Shown: piece by piece, positions 1 through 6,674 of the stretch
How the letters are laid out: the number at the start of each line of letters is the position of its first letter
Numbering within the stretch: the stretch's first letter is position 1
Origin: Acetobacteraceae bacterium UBA6159
Lineage (GTDB): Bacteria > Pseudomonadota > Alphaproteobacteria > Acetobacterales > Acetobacteraceae
DNA length: 8,450 bases
Direction of reading: 5' to 3'
Assembly: GCA_002422345.1 (NCBI GenBank)
Contig: DIUL01000164.1
Span: 1-8,450 of the forward strand
Notes under the pieces: generated by a model
The model's input: the letters and a program-made list of their open reading frames with translations, nothing else
What the model was told of the DNA's origin: nothing
Database searches by the model: none
Made by a program: the position numbers and the translations under genes

Positions 1-436
1 GTGATTGACCGGACAGCAGTGGGAAGCCCTATGAACAAGACGATTGGTGGCGCCCCGTGCGAGGGAAAGCCTCGGGGTGGCCGCGCTTGTGCACCGCTTC
101 CTGCAGTTGATGGGGCAGATAAAGCTGCTGCGCCTCTCGTGAAAACGTCTGATTCCGGATCAATCGTCGAAAGCGGCAAAAGGACACCCACTGTAACTGT
201 ACTCCCGGCACGCCGAGCAAAAGGAGCGCTGTCTGTGGTGGCCTGGGCGGCCTCACGGGGCGGTATGCGGGACAAGTCACAACGGACGTCGGATAACAAG
301 CGGCAGGCCACCAAAAGACTAACGAAGCCTAACGCTCCTGGAACCAAGCGATAGGCAACGCTTTCCTTCTCCCCCTCAGCCAACCAACGCCGTCATCCCA
401 CCACGCAGCGGCCCGCGCCGCCGCGTGTCCGATCCC
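1..436. other. Left-edge region without a recognisable gene
   Basis: A plus-strand frame is open from the window edge (GTG at 1) to a TAG at 352-354, 117 codons, but I do not recognise the product and doubt it is a gene. Third codon positions are roughly half G/C with many A-rich codons (AAA, ACA, GCA, GGA), unlike the strongly GC3-biased genes to the right. The conceptual peptide is basic and low in hydrophobic residues, with no visible domain. The minus-strand frame at 29-280 is equally unconvincing. A small perfect stem CGAGG-GAAAG-CCTCG lies near 60-74. The composition suggests a decayed or horizontally acquired segment, possibly the edge of a mobile element outside the window; this is inference. 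From about 355 the bases look like ordinary GC-rich spacer leading into the hairpin at 403-426. Confidence 0.3.
403..426 (-). terminator. Strong GC hairpin just downstream of the alcohol dehydrogenase
   Basis: Read on the minus strand this is a 10-bp stem (ACGCGGCGGC pairing with GCCGCTGCGT, one G-U wobble) closed by a GCGG tetraloop, starting about 10 bases after the dehydrogenase stop codon. Position and stability fit a transcription end signal or a 3' mRNA-protecting hairpin. No U-tract follows, so it is not a classical intrinsic terminator; in GC-rich bacteria such hairpins are common at gene ends. Confidence 0.4.
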
Positions 437-1489
437 TCAGAACTCCAGGATAGCGCGCCCCAGGATCGCGCCGCTGTGCAGGTCGTGGCAGGCCTCGTTG
501 ATCTGCTCCAGCTTGTAGCGGCGCGTGATCAGGCGATCGAGCGGGAACCGCCCCTCCTGGTACCACCGCAGATACATGCTGAAATCACGATCCGGGAACG
601 CCGCGCCCAGGCTGCCACGGAATATCCGCTGGCCCGACGTGAACAGCGCCGGGTCGAGCGTCACCTTCTCCTGCGGAATACCGATCAGCACCGCCATCCC
701 GCCGAAATTATCGGCACCAACGCCGCCGGAGCGCGTCGCCTGCAGGATCTGCTCGATCGTGCGCTGCCGACCAATCGCGTCGAAGGCATAGTCCACGCCG
801 CCGTTCGTCATGTCTCGGATCGCCACGACCGCATCGGTGTTGCCCGAGGCATTGACGGTATGCGTCGCGCCGAACTGCCGAGCGAATTCGAGCTTCGTGT
901 CGTCGAGGTCGACGGCGATGATGGGGTAGGCGCCGACGATGGCGGCGGCCTGAATGGCGGACAGGCCGACGCCACCCGCTCCAAACACGGCAACCGACTG
1001 GCCGGCGCGCACGCCCGCCGTGTGCAGGACGGCACCGGCGCCGGTCAGGACCGCGCAGCCGACGATGCAGCTCAGGTCACGCGGTTGGTCGTTGGCGATC
1101 TTCACCACCAGTTCCTTGCTGACCTGCACATCGCGCGCCCAGGTGTAGACGGCGCCATGCGCGACCTCACCCCGGAAGGTCGCGCCGGTGACCGAGCGTG
1201 GGAAGGCGCCGCGGATGGGCGTGCGCGGCACCCAGGTCACGATGCACAGGTCGCCGACCTTCAGATGTGTGACCTCGCGGCCGATGCGCGTCACGACACC
1301 CGTGCCCTCATGACCGAGCAGCAAAGGGCGGCCGAGATCGCCGTTGTGCATCTGGTGCAGCTGGGAATGGCACACGCCGCTCGAATAGAGCTTCACGGTG
1401 ACCTGGTCGGGGGCAGGATCGGGCAGGTCGATCTCGGCGAGGGTGAGGTCAGCGTTCAGGGCGGTTTGGACGGCTGCGACGGTTTTCAT
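437..1489 (-). CDS. Zinc-dependent alcohol dehydrogenase, MDR superfamily
   Basis: A 350-residue medium-chain dehydrogenase/reductase, expected to be a cytosolic NAD(P)-dependent alcohol/aldehyde oxidoreductase. The N-terminal GroES-like domain carries the catalytic zinc ligands as GVC40H and GH60EG, with the third probably C145 in IVGCAVLTG. The Rossmann domain has the dinucleotide motif GAGGVG at 170-175, and D194 (AVDLDD) at the end of the second strand suggests NAD preference. The structural-zinc lobe normally found around residues 90-115, with four closely spaced cysteines, is absent: residues 86-117 (from WVPRTPIRGAF) contain no cysteine. The start ATG has a GAGGAA about 9 bases upstream. 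It lies 71 bases downstream of the amidotransferase on the same strand, so it may be read through from that operon or have its own promoter. The substrate cannot be told from sequence. The family call is firm, the specific function is not. Confidence 0.9.
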   Translation of the reverse strand: MKTVAAVQTALNADLTLAEIDLPDPAPDQVTVKLYSSGVCHSQLHQMHNGDLGRPLLLGHEGTGVVTRIGREVTHLKVGDLCIVTWVPRTPIRGAFPRSVTGATFRGEVAHGAVYTWARDVQVSKELVVKIANDQPRDLSCIVGCAVLTGAGAVLHTAGVRAGQSVAVFGAGGVGLSAIQAAAIVGAYPIIAVDLDDTKLEFARQFGATHTVNASGNTDAVVAIRDMTNGGVDYAFDAIGRQRTIEQILQATRSGGVGADNFGGMAVLIGIPQEKVTLDPALFTSGQRIFRGSLGAAFPDRDFSMYLRWYQEGRFPLDRLITRRYKLEQINEACHDLHSGAILGRAILEF

Positions 1490-1560
1490 GCGAGACGTTT
1501 CCTCAGCTCGGGCACTGGACGAGGCCCGCGGTTCAATATGACCACATTACAGAACGCCGC

Positions 1561-3324
1561 CTACCGCGCCGAGAGCGTCTGGAACACATCCCCCGCCGGC
1601 GGCAGGCCCAGGATGTGCCGCCGGTGCCACAGCGCATAGAACAGCAGCAGCCAGCAGGCGAAGCCGTGCCGCCAGCGGGTGATGTTGCCGAATAACGCGC
1701 GAACGCGGTCCGGATGCGCGATCTCGGCGATCCCCGGTTGCGCCGCCACCAGCGGCCCCAGCACGTCGCCCTTGCCCTTGATCCAGGCCCCCACCGGCAC
1801 CGTGAAACCCTGCTTCGGGGCAAAGGGGCGCGCAATCGGCAGGTTCTTTTCCAACCACTTGCGGAGGATCCACTTCCCCATCCGCCCGCGCAGCTTCAGC
1901 TCATCCGGCAGCCGGAAACCCGCGGCCGCGACGCCGGCGTCCAGGAACGGAGTCCGTCCCTCCACCGCATGCGCCATCAGACAGCGATCCAGCTTCAGTA
2001 GCAGGTCATGTGGCAGCCAGTCGGCCATGTCGAAGGCCTGCGCGGCGGCCAGGCGGGAGCGTCCGCCCTCGGCCGCGGCCAGTTCGGCGGCGGCCATCCC
2101 GTCGCGCCAGGCGCGGGGCTTTTCCCGCAGCACATCCACCTTGTCGAAATGCCCGTGCGTCCACATTGCCCGCCCGCCCAGCCACCAGGGGCGCATGGCG
2201 GAGCGATAACGGCCGTAGCCGGCGAAGATTTCGTCCCCGCCCTCACCGCTCAGCACCACCTTCACGTCCTGGCGGGCTCGGCGGGCCAGGAACCAGGTGG
2301 GGATGATCGCGTAGTCGGCGGCGGGGTCGTCCATCGCGGCGACGATCTCGGGCAGATGGTCCCAGACCATCGCCTCGGTGATCTCGATCGATTCGTGCCT
2401 GGCACCCACGGCCCGGGCGACAGTGGCCGCCAAATCCCGTTCATCGGCGGCTTCCGCCACGTCGAAGCCGGCGGTGAAGGCCAGCACCGGGTCGCTGTTC
2501 AGCCGTGACATCAGGGTGATCAGGGTCGAGCTGTCGATCCCGCCCGACAGGAACATCCCATAGGGCACGTCGCTGCGCTGGTGCAGATCGACGCTTTCCA
2601 TCAGCGCGCGGTCGAGCCGTTCCAGCGCCGCGTCCTCGGTGATGGTCTCCGGCGGGCCGTCGGGGATGGCGGAGACGCGGCGGCGGTCGAGGATCGCGCC
2701 ATCGGTGCAGGTCAGGGTCTCCCCCGGCAACAGCCGCTGAATGCCCTCGAAGATCGTATCCGCGCCGGTCGTGAACTGAAGTTGCAGCAGTTCTTCCCGC
2801 GCCGAGGCCCGGACCCGGCGCGCCACCAGCCCGGATTCCAGCAGCGCCTGGGGTTCGGAGGCGAAGGCCAGCCCGCCGGTCACCTGGGCGATGTACAGCG
2901 GCTTGATGCCGAAGGCGTCGCGGGTGAGGGTGACGCTGCGCTGCGCCCGTTCATGGATCGCGATCGCGTACATGCCGCGCAACTGACGGGCGTAGTCCGG
3001 CCCCTCCCGCAGCCAGACATGCAGCGGCGGTTCGCAGTCGCTGTTCGTGGCGAAGGCCACCCCCGGCATCGCGGCGCGGAGTTCGCGGTAATTGTAGATC
3101 TCTCCATTCGCGACCAAGGCGGCGTGGCCGGCGAACAGCGGCTGGTCGCCGGTGACCAGGTCGATGATCGACAGCCGGTTGTGCAGCAGCGCGACGCGGC
3201 CCACGACCGTCTGGCCGTTGCCGTCGGGGCCGCGGTGGCGCAGCGCCTCGATCAGGGTGGTCAGCGTCGCCGGGTCGGGCGGCGCGGCACCCGAGGACAG
3301 GATCAGGCCGGCGATGCCGCACAT
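1561..3324 (-). CDS. asnB: Glutamine-hydrolysing asparagine synthase-family amidotransferase
   Basis: A 587-residue protein with full AsnB architecture. The N-terminal class II glutaminase domain starts MCGIAG, so Cys2 is the nucleophile after Met removal. HRGPDG (30-35), R50, NGEIYNY (73-79) and SDCE (95-98) form the glutamine pocket. The C-terminal ATP-pyrophosphatase synthetase domain has the PP-loop LSGGIDSS (259-266), SGEGGDEIFAGY (359-370), KLDRCLMAHAVEGRTPFLD (444-462) and KQGFTVPVGAW (504-514). Family chemistry: ammonia from glutamine is tunnelled to an adenylated carboxylate, in the classical case making asparagine from aspartate. Paralogs of this type in polysaccharide or exosortase loci amidate sugar acids or unknown substrates. 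The upstream neighbour is a glycosyltransferase whose TGA directly abuts this ATG, and GGAG sits 9 bases before the start, inside the neighbour's end. The pairing favours a role in glycan modification over housekeeping asparagine supply, but that is inference. All key residues appear intact. Confidence 0.92.
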   Translation of the reverse strand: MCGIAGLILSSGAAPPDPATLTTLIEALRHRGPDGNGQTVVGRVALLHNRLSIIDLVTGDQPLFAGHAALVANGEIYNYRELRAAMPGVAFATNSDCEPPLHVWLREGPDYARQLRGMYAIAIHERAQRSVTLTRDAFGIKPLYIAQVTGGLAFASEPQALLESGLVARRVRASAREELLQLQFTTGADTIFEGIQRLLPGETLTCTDGAILDRRRVSAIPDGPPETITEDAALERLDRALMESVDLHQRSDVPYGMFLSGGIDSSTLITLMSRLNSDPVLAFTAGFDVAEAADERDLAATVARAVGARHESIEITEAMVWDHLPEIVAAMDDPAADYAIIPTWFLARRARQDVKVVLSGEGGDEIFAGYGRYRSAMRPWWLGGRAMWTHGHFDKVDVLREKPRAWRDGMAAAELAAAEGGRSRLAAAQAFDMADWLPHDLLLKLDRCLMAHAVEGRTPFLDAGVAAAGFRLPDELKLRGRMGKWILRKWLEKNLPIARPFAPKQGFTVPVGAWIKGKGDVLGPLVAAQPGIAEIAHPDRVRALFGNITRWRHGFACWLLLFYALWHRRHILGLPPAGDVFQTLSAR

Positions 3325-4356
3325 TCAGCTTTTCTCCGCGCTGGCTTTCTCCGCGGTGGCCAGAAACCGCCGCCAGCGCTCCACGACCTGGGCCTCGGCG
3401 AATTCGCCCTCGTATCGAAGTCTCCCGGCCGCCGCCAGGGTGGTGCCGGCCTGGGTGCCGATGATGCCGCGGATCGCGTCCGCCAGGGCGGCGGCGTTGT
3501 CGATCGGCGTCAGCAGCCCGCTTTCCCCCGACACGATCAGTTCGCTGGGCCCCTGGGAGGCGGCGGCGACCACGGGGCGGCGGGCGGACCAACCCTCGAT
3601 CACCACGTTGCCCAAAGGTTCATGGCGGGACGGGCAGACCATCACGTCGCAGGCGGCGAGCAGGGCGGCGGTGTCCTGGCGCCAGCCCAGCAGATGCAGG
3701 CGGTCGGCGACGCCCTCGGCCTGCGCCAGGGCGGTCAGGGTCGCACGCTCGGGGCCTTCGCCGGCGATCACCGCATGGATGCCGGGCATGTGGCGCAGCG
3801 CGCGGATCAGCGTGTCGAACGCCTTGTTGCGATGCAGTCGGCCCAAGGCGAGCACAACGGGTGCGCCGGGCGGGCAGGGCAGGGGAACGGGGTCGGCCCC
3901 CATCATGTCGGGCACGAAATTCGGCAGATAATGCGCCCGGTCGGCGGGCCAGCCCTGGCCGGTGATCCAGTCGACGATGCCGCGCGTGTTGCCGATCAGG
4001 TGGTCGCAGCGGCGGTAGTAGCCCAGGTCGTAGAACCCACCCAACCGCCCGGCCAGCACCCAGCCCCCCTGCGGCGTAAAATGGGCCGCCCGGTTCATCC
4101 AGGCCACCGTGACGCGGGGTGCAAACTCCCGCAGCGTCCGCCCCAGCCGCGGCGCGGTCAGCAGGTCGAGCGGGCCGCCGAAGCTGAGTTCCACCGGCTG
4201 GAGCCCCTCCGCCCGCAGCCGTCCGGCCCGCCCGGGGTCGCGGCGGATGATGGGCAGGACCTGTTCCCCCGCGCGCGCCAGGGCGGCGGTCAGGCGCTCG
4301 TAGAACAGTTCCGCCCCACCGGTGGGGGCACCGGCCATTACCTGGGCGATTCGCAT
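3325..4356 (-). CDS. GT4-family glycosyltransferase
   Basis: A 343-residue GT-B fold retaining glycosyltransferase, expected to transfer a sugar from a nucleotide donor to a lipid-linked or growing glycan at the cytosolic face of the membrane. The N-terminus MRIAQVMAGAPTGGAE gives the glycine-rich loop of the acceptor domain. The donor domain has LALGRLHRNKAFDTLI (169-184) and the EX7E signature E246-PLGNVVI-E254, which binds the nucleotide sugar. Length is normal for GT4. No signal peptide or membrane segment is visible. The frame stays open to an ATG at 4440, but that start would add a 28-residue arginine-rich stretch and overlap the divergent gene, so I chose 4356, where a typical GT4 N-terminus begins and a GGGA lies 5 bases upstream. 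It is the first gene of a tight pair with the amidotransferase (zero-base spacing). Sugar donor and acceptor cannot be predicted. Confidence 0.9.
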   Translation of the reverse strand: MRIAQVMAGAPTGGAELFYERLTAALARAGEQVLPIIRRDPGRAGRLRAEGLQPVELSFGGPLDLLTAPRLGRTLREFAPRVTVAWMNRAAHFTPQGGWVLAGRLGGFYDLGYYRRCDHLIGNTRGIVDWITGQGWPADRAHYLPNFVPDMMGADPVPLPCPPGAPVVLALGRLHRNKAFDTLIRALRHMPGIHAVIAGEGPERATLTALAQAEGVADRLHLLGWRQDTAALLAACDVMVCPSRHEPLGNVVIEGWSARRPVVAAASQGPSELIVSGESGLLTPIDNAAALADAIRGIIGTQAGTTLAAAGRLRYEGEFAEAQVVERWRRFLATAEKASAEKS

Positions 4357-4433
4357 TCGGATCCCGGACCTCGCAGCATCGACGGCGCATAGCACTTCTT
4401 GCGGCGCGGTGCGTGAATACCACCTAATGCGGT
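4357..4433. promoter_or_regulatory. Divergent promoter region between glycosyltransferase and ygfZ
   Basis: This 77-base spacer separates two head-to-head genes, so promoters for both must lie here or overlap the starts. I see no consensus sigma70 boxes in either direction. The AT-richest stretch, GAATACCACCTAATGC at 4415-4430, lies directly before the ygfZ ATG and leaves no room for a Shine-Dalgarno, so ygfZ may be translated from a very short leader. The region is assigned from gene geometry, not from motifs. Confidence 0.35.
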
Positions 4434-5249
4434 ATGACAAGACTCGCGGCTTTGCCCGGACGGGCGGTGATAGCGGTTGAGGGGGAGGACCGGGTTTCCT
4501 TCCTGCAAGGCCTGGTGTCGAACGACGTGGCGGAGGTAGCGCCCGGCCGAGCCGTGTGGGCCGCGCTGCTGACGCCGCAAGGGAAGTGGCTGGCGGATTT
4601 CTTCATCCTCGCGGACGGCGACCGCCTGCTGCTGGACACCGAACGGGACCAGGCCGCCGCGCTGGTGACCCGGCTGTCGCGGTTCCGGCTGCGCGCGAAG
4701 GTGACCGTTCGCCTCGAACCCGCCCTGCATGTGTATGTCGCCTGGTCCGGCAAGCCCGAGACCGAGGCCATCATCGCCCCCGATCCGCGCCTGCCCGACG
4801 CCGGGTGGCGGCTGATCACGCCGGAATCGCTGTCCTCGACCGCGTTGGAGATCGACTGGGACCGCCACCGCATCGCGCTGGGGCTGCCCGATGGTTCCCG
4901 CGACCTGGAGGCGGAGAAGAGCGTCCTGCTGGAAGCCGGCTTCGATGAGCTTTCGGGCGTGTCCTGGACCAAGGGCTGCTACATGGGCCAGGAGCTGACC
5001 GCCCGCACCCGCTATCGCGGCCTGGTGAAGCGCCGGCTGGTGCCGGTGTCGATCGCCGGCACGCCGCCTCCGCCGGGCACACCGATCATGCAGGACGGGC
5101 GGGAGGTTGGTACGATGCGTTCGGCGCGGGACCAGGTTGGGCTTGCCGTTTTGCGCCTGGAATCAATGGGCGGCATACTATCGTGTGGTGACGCCACGCT
5201 GACAGCCGTCATCCCGTCGTGGATGCGCCTGCCGCAGGCGGCATCCTGA
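4434..5249 (+). CDS. ygfZ: YgfZ/CAF17-like folate-binding Fe-S cluster maintenance protein
   Basis: A 271-residue protein of the GcvT-related YgfZ/CAF17 (IBA57-like) family, cytosolic proteins that bind folate and support assembly or repair of certain [4Fe-4S] enzymes such as MiaB. The diagnostic motif is present as TKGCYMGQELTARTRYRG (179-196), with conserved Cys182. The N-terminal segment GEDRVSFLQGLVSNDV (17-32) matches the family's GcvT-like start. E. coli YgfZ is around 326 residues, so this is a compact version, as is usual in alphaproteobacteria. It opens at an ATG with no clear ribosome binding site, divergent from the glycosyltransferase 77 bases away. Its last codons form a strong hairpin (5221-5246). 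No functional tie to its neighbours is evident; this is probably a housekeeping gene beside unrelated loci. Confidence 0.9.
   Translation: MTRLAALPGRAVIAVEGEDRVSFLQGLVSNDVAEVAPGRAVWAALLTPQGKWLADFFILADGDRLLLDTERDQAAALVTRLSRFRLRAKVTVRLEPALHVYVAWSGKPETEAIIAPDPRLPDAGWRLITPESLSSTALEIDWDRHRIALGLPDGSRDLEAEKSVLLEAGFDELSGVSWTKGCYMGQELTARTRYRGLVKRRLVPVSIAGTPPPPGTPIMQDGREVGTMRSARDQVGLAVLRLESMGGILSCGDATLTAVIPSWMRLPQAAS
5221..5246 (+). terminator. Hairpin overlapping the ygfZ stop region
   Basis: GGATGC (5221-5226) pairs with GCATCC (5241-5246) and GCCTG (5227-5231) with CAGGC (5235-5239), giving an 11-bp stem with one bulged G (5240) and a CCG loop. It ends one base before the TGA. It could end or attenuate ygfZ transcription or stabilise its mRNA. 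There is no following T-run, so intrinsic termination is uncertain. Confidence 0.35.
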
Positions 5250-5371
5250 ACATTGTGTAACGAATAGTAATCGGTCTACAGGTTTCTTGCGCCCGCCGTT
5301 GGATTGAGCCAATAGGCCCACTCAGCGGCAAGATTTGAAAAGGCCGAGCCGGGAACCGGGGAAGATTGGCA
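5250..5371 (+). promoter_or_regulatory. Upstream region of the LysR gene
   Basis: This 122-base spacer is locally AT-richer than the surroundings near 5249-5290 and probably holds the LysR-gene promoter. An imperfect dyad, ATT-N8-AAT (ATTGTGTAACGAAT, about 5252-5265), resembles a LysR-type operator half-site pair and could serve autoregulation, but its spacing is not the classical T-N11-A. GGGGA at 5358-5362 is the likely ribosome binding site. No confident -35/-10 pair is seen. Confidence 0.3.
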
Positions 5372-6262
5372 GTGGACCGATTGACGAGCATGGAAGTGTT
5401 CGCGCGCGTTGTTGTTGCGCGCAGCTTCTCGGCCGCGGCGCGGGACCTGGGCATCTCCCAGGCGACCGCCAGCAAGCATGTCCAGACCCTCGAGCACTGG
5501 ATTGGCGCTCGGCTGCTGAACCGCACGACGCGGCGTGTCAGCCTGACCGAGACCGGTGAGAACTTCTTCGCCCAATGCACCCGAATCCTTGAGGATATGG
5601 AGGCGGCTCGGCAGAGCGGGAAGCCCGATGCCCTGCTGCGGGGCAGCCTGCGGATCAGCGCGCCGGTCGCCTTCGGCAGCACGCGGCTGGGGGCGTTGGC
5701 GGTGGAGTTCATGCAGATGAACACCGAGCTGTCATTGAACGTGATCCTGTCCGACCGGCCGGTGGACGTGATCGAGGAGGGGTACGACCTCGCGATCCGC
5801 ATCGGCTATGTCGGGGATGATCCGGCTGTGCAGGCCGGGCTGGTGGTGCAGTCGCTGGCGCCGATCCCGTTCGTGGTCTGCGCAGCACCCGGGTATCTGT
5901 CGCATCGTGGCGTGCCGGAAACGCCGGCGGATCTGAGCCGGCACACCTGCCTGACGGACATGCGGCACCCGGGGGACATCTGGCGGTTCACGGGGCCGAA
6001 GGGTGAGGTGGAGGTGCCGGTCAGCGGCCACCTGAAGTCCGACAATGGCTTGCTGCGGCGTGGCGCCGCGCGCGCCGGGGCGGGGATCCTGGTCGCGCCG
6101 ATGTTTCTGGTCGAGGACGACCTGCGGATCGGCCGGCTGGTGGCGATCCTGCGGGATTACCTGCCTCCTTCGGGGACGCTGGACACGGTGTGCCCGGCGC
6201 ACCGGGCGGCGTCACCGAAGGTGCGGGGGTTGATTTCGTTCCTGACGTCGCGGCTGGCCTGA
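5372..6262 (+). CDS. LysR-family transcriptional regulator
   Basis: A 296-residue LysR-type regulator. The N-terminal winged helix-turn-helix runs over residues 2-65: MEVFARVVVARSFSAAARDL, then recognition helix SQATASKHVQTLE (29-41) and wing RRVSLTETG (54-62). A linker helix leads into the substrate-binding effector domain from about GSLRISAP (91-98) to the C-terminus, of the CrgA-like type common in proteobacteria. I chose GTG at 5372 because GGGGA lies 9 bases upstream and DRLTSMEVF is a typical LysR N-terminus. A TTG at 5366 would add two residues but leaves only 3 bases to that ribosome binding site. The gene sits between ygfZ and the ligase on the same strand, with no divergent partner, so its target is unclear; itself or the ligase 408 bases downstream are candidates. 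The effector is unknown. Confidence 0.92.
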   Translation: MDRLTSMEVFARVVVARSFSAAARDLGISQATASKHVQTLEHWIGARLLNRTTRRVSLTETGENFFAQCTRILEDMEAARQSGKPDALLRGSLRISAPVAFGSTRLGALAVEFMQMNTELSLNVILSDRPVDVIEEGYDLAIRIGYVGDDPAVQAGLVVQSLAPIPFVVCAAPGYLSHRGVPETPADLSRHTCLTDMRHPGDIWRFTGPKGEVEVPVSGHLKSDNGLLRRGAARAGAGILVAPMFLVEDDLRIGRLVAILRDYLPPSGTLDTVCPAHRAASPKVRGLISFLTSRLA

Positions 6263-6312
6263 GGATGTCCCGATTGGCTTGAGGGAGCGCGGGGCGACTG
6301 TCGCTCTCCCAT

Positions 6313-6425
6313 CGTCATGGCCGGATTTGATCCGGCCATCGCCCGGGCGGCAGGTGGCGGAATGGGCGGGGGAACCCTCGGCGACGGAGTCCCTGGCGAT
6401 GGGCGGGTCGGGCCCGCCCATGACG
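6313..6425. repeat. Composite palindromic element A (inverted pair of hairpins)
   Basis: Two 31-base arms, 6313-6343 and 6395-6425, are inverted copies of each other (24 of 31 matching) separated by 51 bases. Each arm is itself a hairpin: TGGCCGGAT-TTG-ATCCGGCCA in the left arm (9-bp stem) and TGGGCGGG-TCGGG-CCCGCCCA in the right (8-bp stem). Both begin or end with CGTCATG/CATGACG. The arms differ by paired substitutions that keep the stem. The element lies about 50 bases after the LysR stop, where it may act as a transcription end signal or be a small palindromic dispersed repeat. Confidence 0.8.
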
Positions 6426-6516
6426 GAGGGGGGGCGGCGCCGGTGCGTCTCTAACCGCGCTGAACCGCTCCTCGCCCCGGCCATTCAACGCGTGGCATTC
6501 AGGCCAAGGATGACGC

Positions 6517-6542
6517 TGGGGGGAGGCAAGCCCCAACCCCCA
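6517..6542. repeat. Small GC-rich inverted repeat upstream of the ligase
   Basis: TGGGGG at 6517-6522 can pair with CCCCCA at 6537-6542 over a 14-base loop, or internally as GGGG with CCCC. It sits in the spacer before the leader ORF. Such G-run/C-run pairs arise easily in this base composition, so a function is doubtful. The rest of the 6426-6617 spacer holds no gene or promoter that I can support. Confidence 0.2.
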
Positions 6543-6617
6543 ACCCTGGACACACCCCGCCCCCGGTCGTAAGACCCGGCGCCCCATCCGGGCCCCGCGG
6601 AAGGTGGAGACCCAACG

Positions 6618-6674
6618 ATGTCCTTGCCCCATACACCCCTGATTTCACATGTTTCCCAGGCGCCGGCCCGATGA
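6618..6674 (+). CDS. Possible 18-codon leader ORF overlapping the ligase start
   Basis: ATG at 6618 opens an 18-codon frame (MSLPHTPLISHVSQAPAR) ending at TGA 6672-6674. That stop overlaps the ligase ATG at 6671 as ATGA, the classical geometry of translational coupling. GGTGGAG at 6603-6609 is a good Shine-Dalgarno, with GGAG 8 bases before the ATG, whereas the ligase start itself has only a weak upstream match. Codon use (TTG, CAT, ACA, ATT, TCA, GTT) is not typical of the neighbouring genes, so the peptide itself may be irrelevant and the ORF could serve only to bring ribosomes to the ligase start. No match to a known leader peptide is recognised, and it may be chance. Confidence 0.35.
   Translation: MSLPHTPLISHVSQAPAR

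Noticed and set aside
425..1639. 404-codon plus-strand open frame opposite the alcohol dehydrogenase
   Set aside because: Shadow of the dehydrogenase; no family motifs, biased low-complexity composition, and it runs through the end of a second real gene.
2581..4392. 603-codon plus-strand open frame opposite the asnB and glycosyltransferase genes
   Set aside because: It is antisense to two genes with complete catalytic motifs; the translation is rich in G, R, Q, H and D with no recognisable domain, as expected of a GC-rich shadow frame.
4357..4440. Extended glycosyltransferase start at 4440 (28 extra residues)
   Set aside because: The extension does not resemble a GT4 N-terminus, would overlap the divergent ygfZ start, and MRIAQVMAGAPTGGAE is a standard family start.
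5366..5371. TTG start for the LysR gene
   Set aside because: It leaves only about 3 bases to the GGGGA ribosome binding site, whereas GTG at 5372 has good spacing and gives a typical LysR N-terminus.
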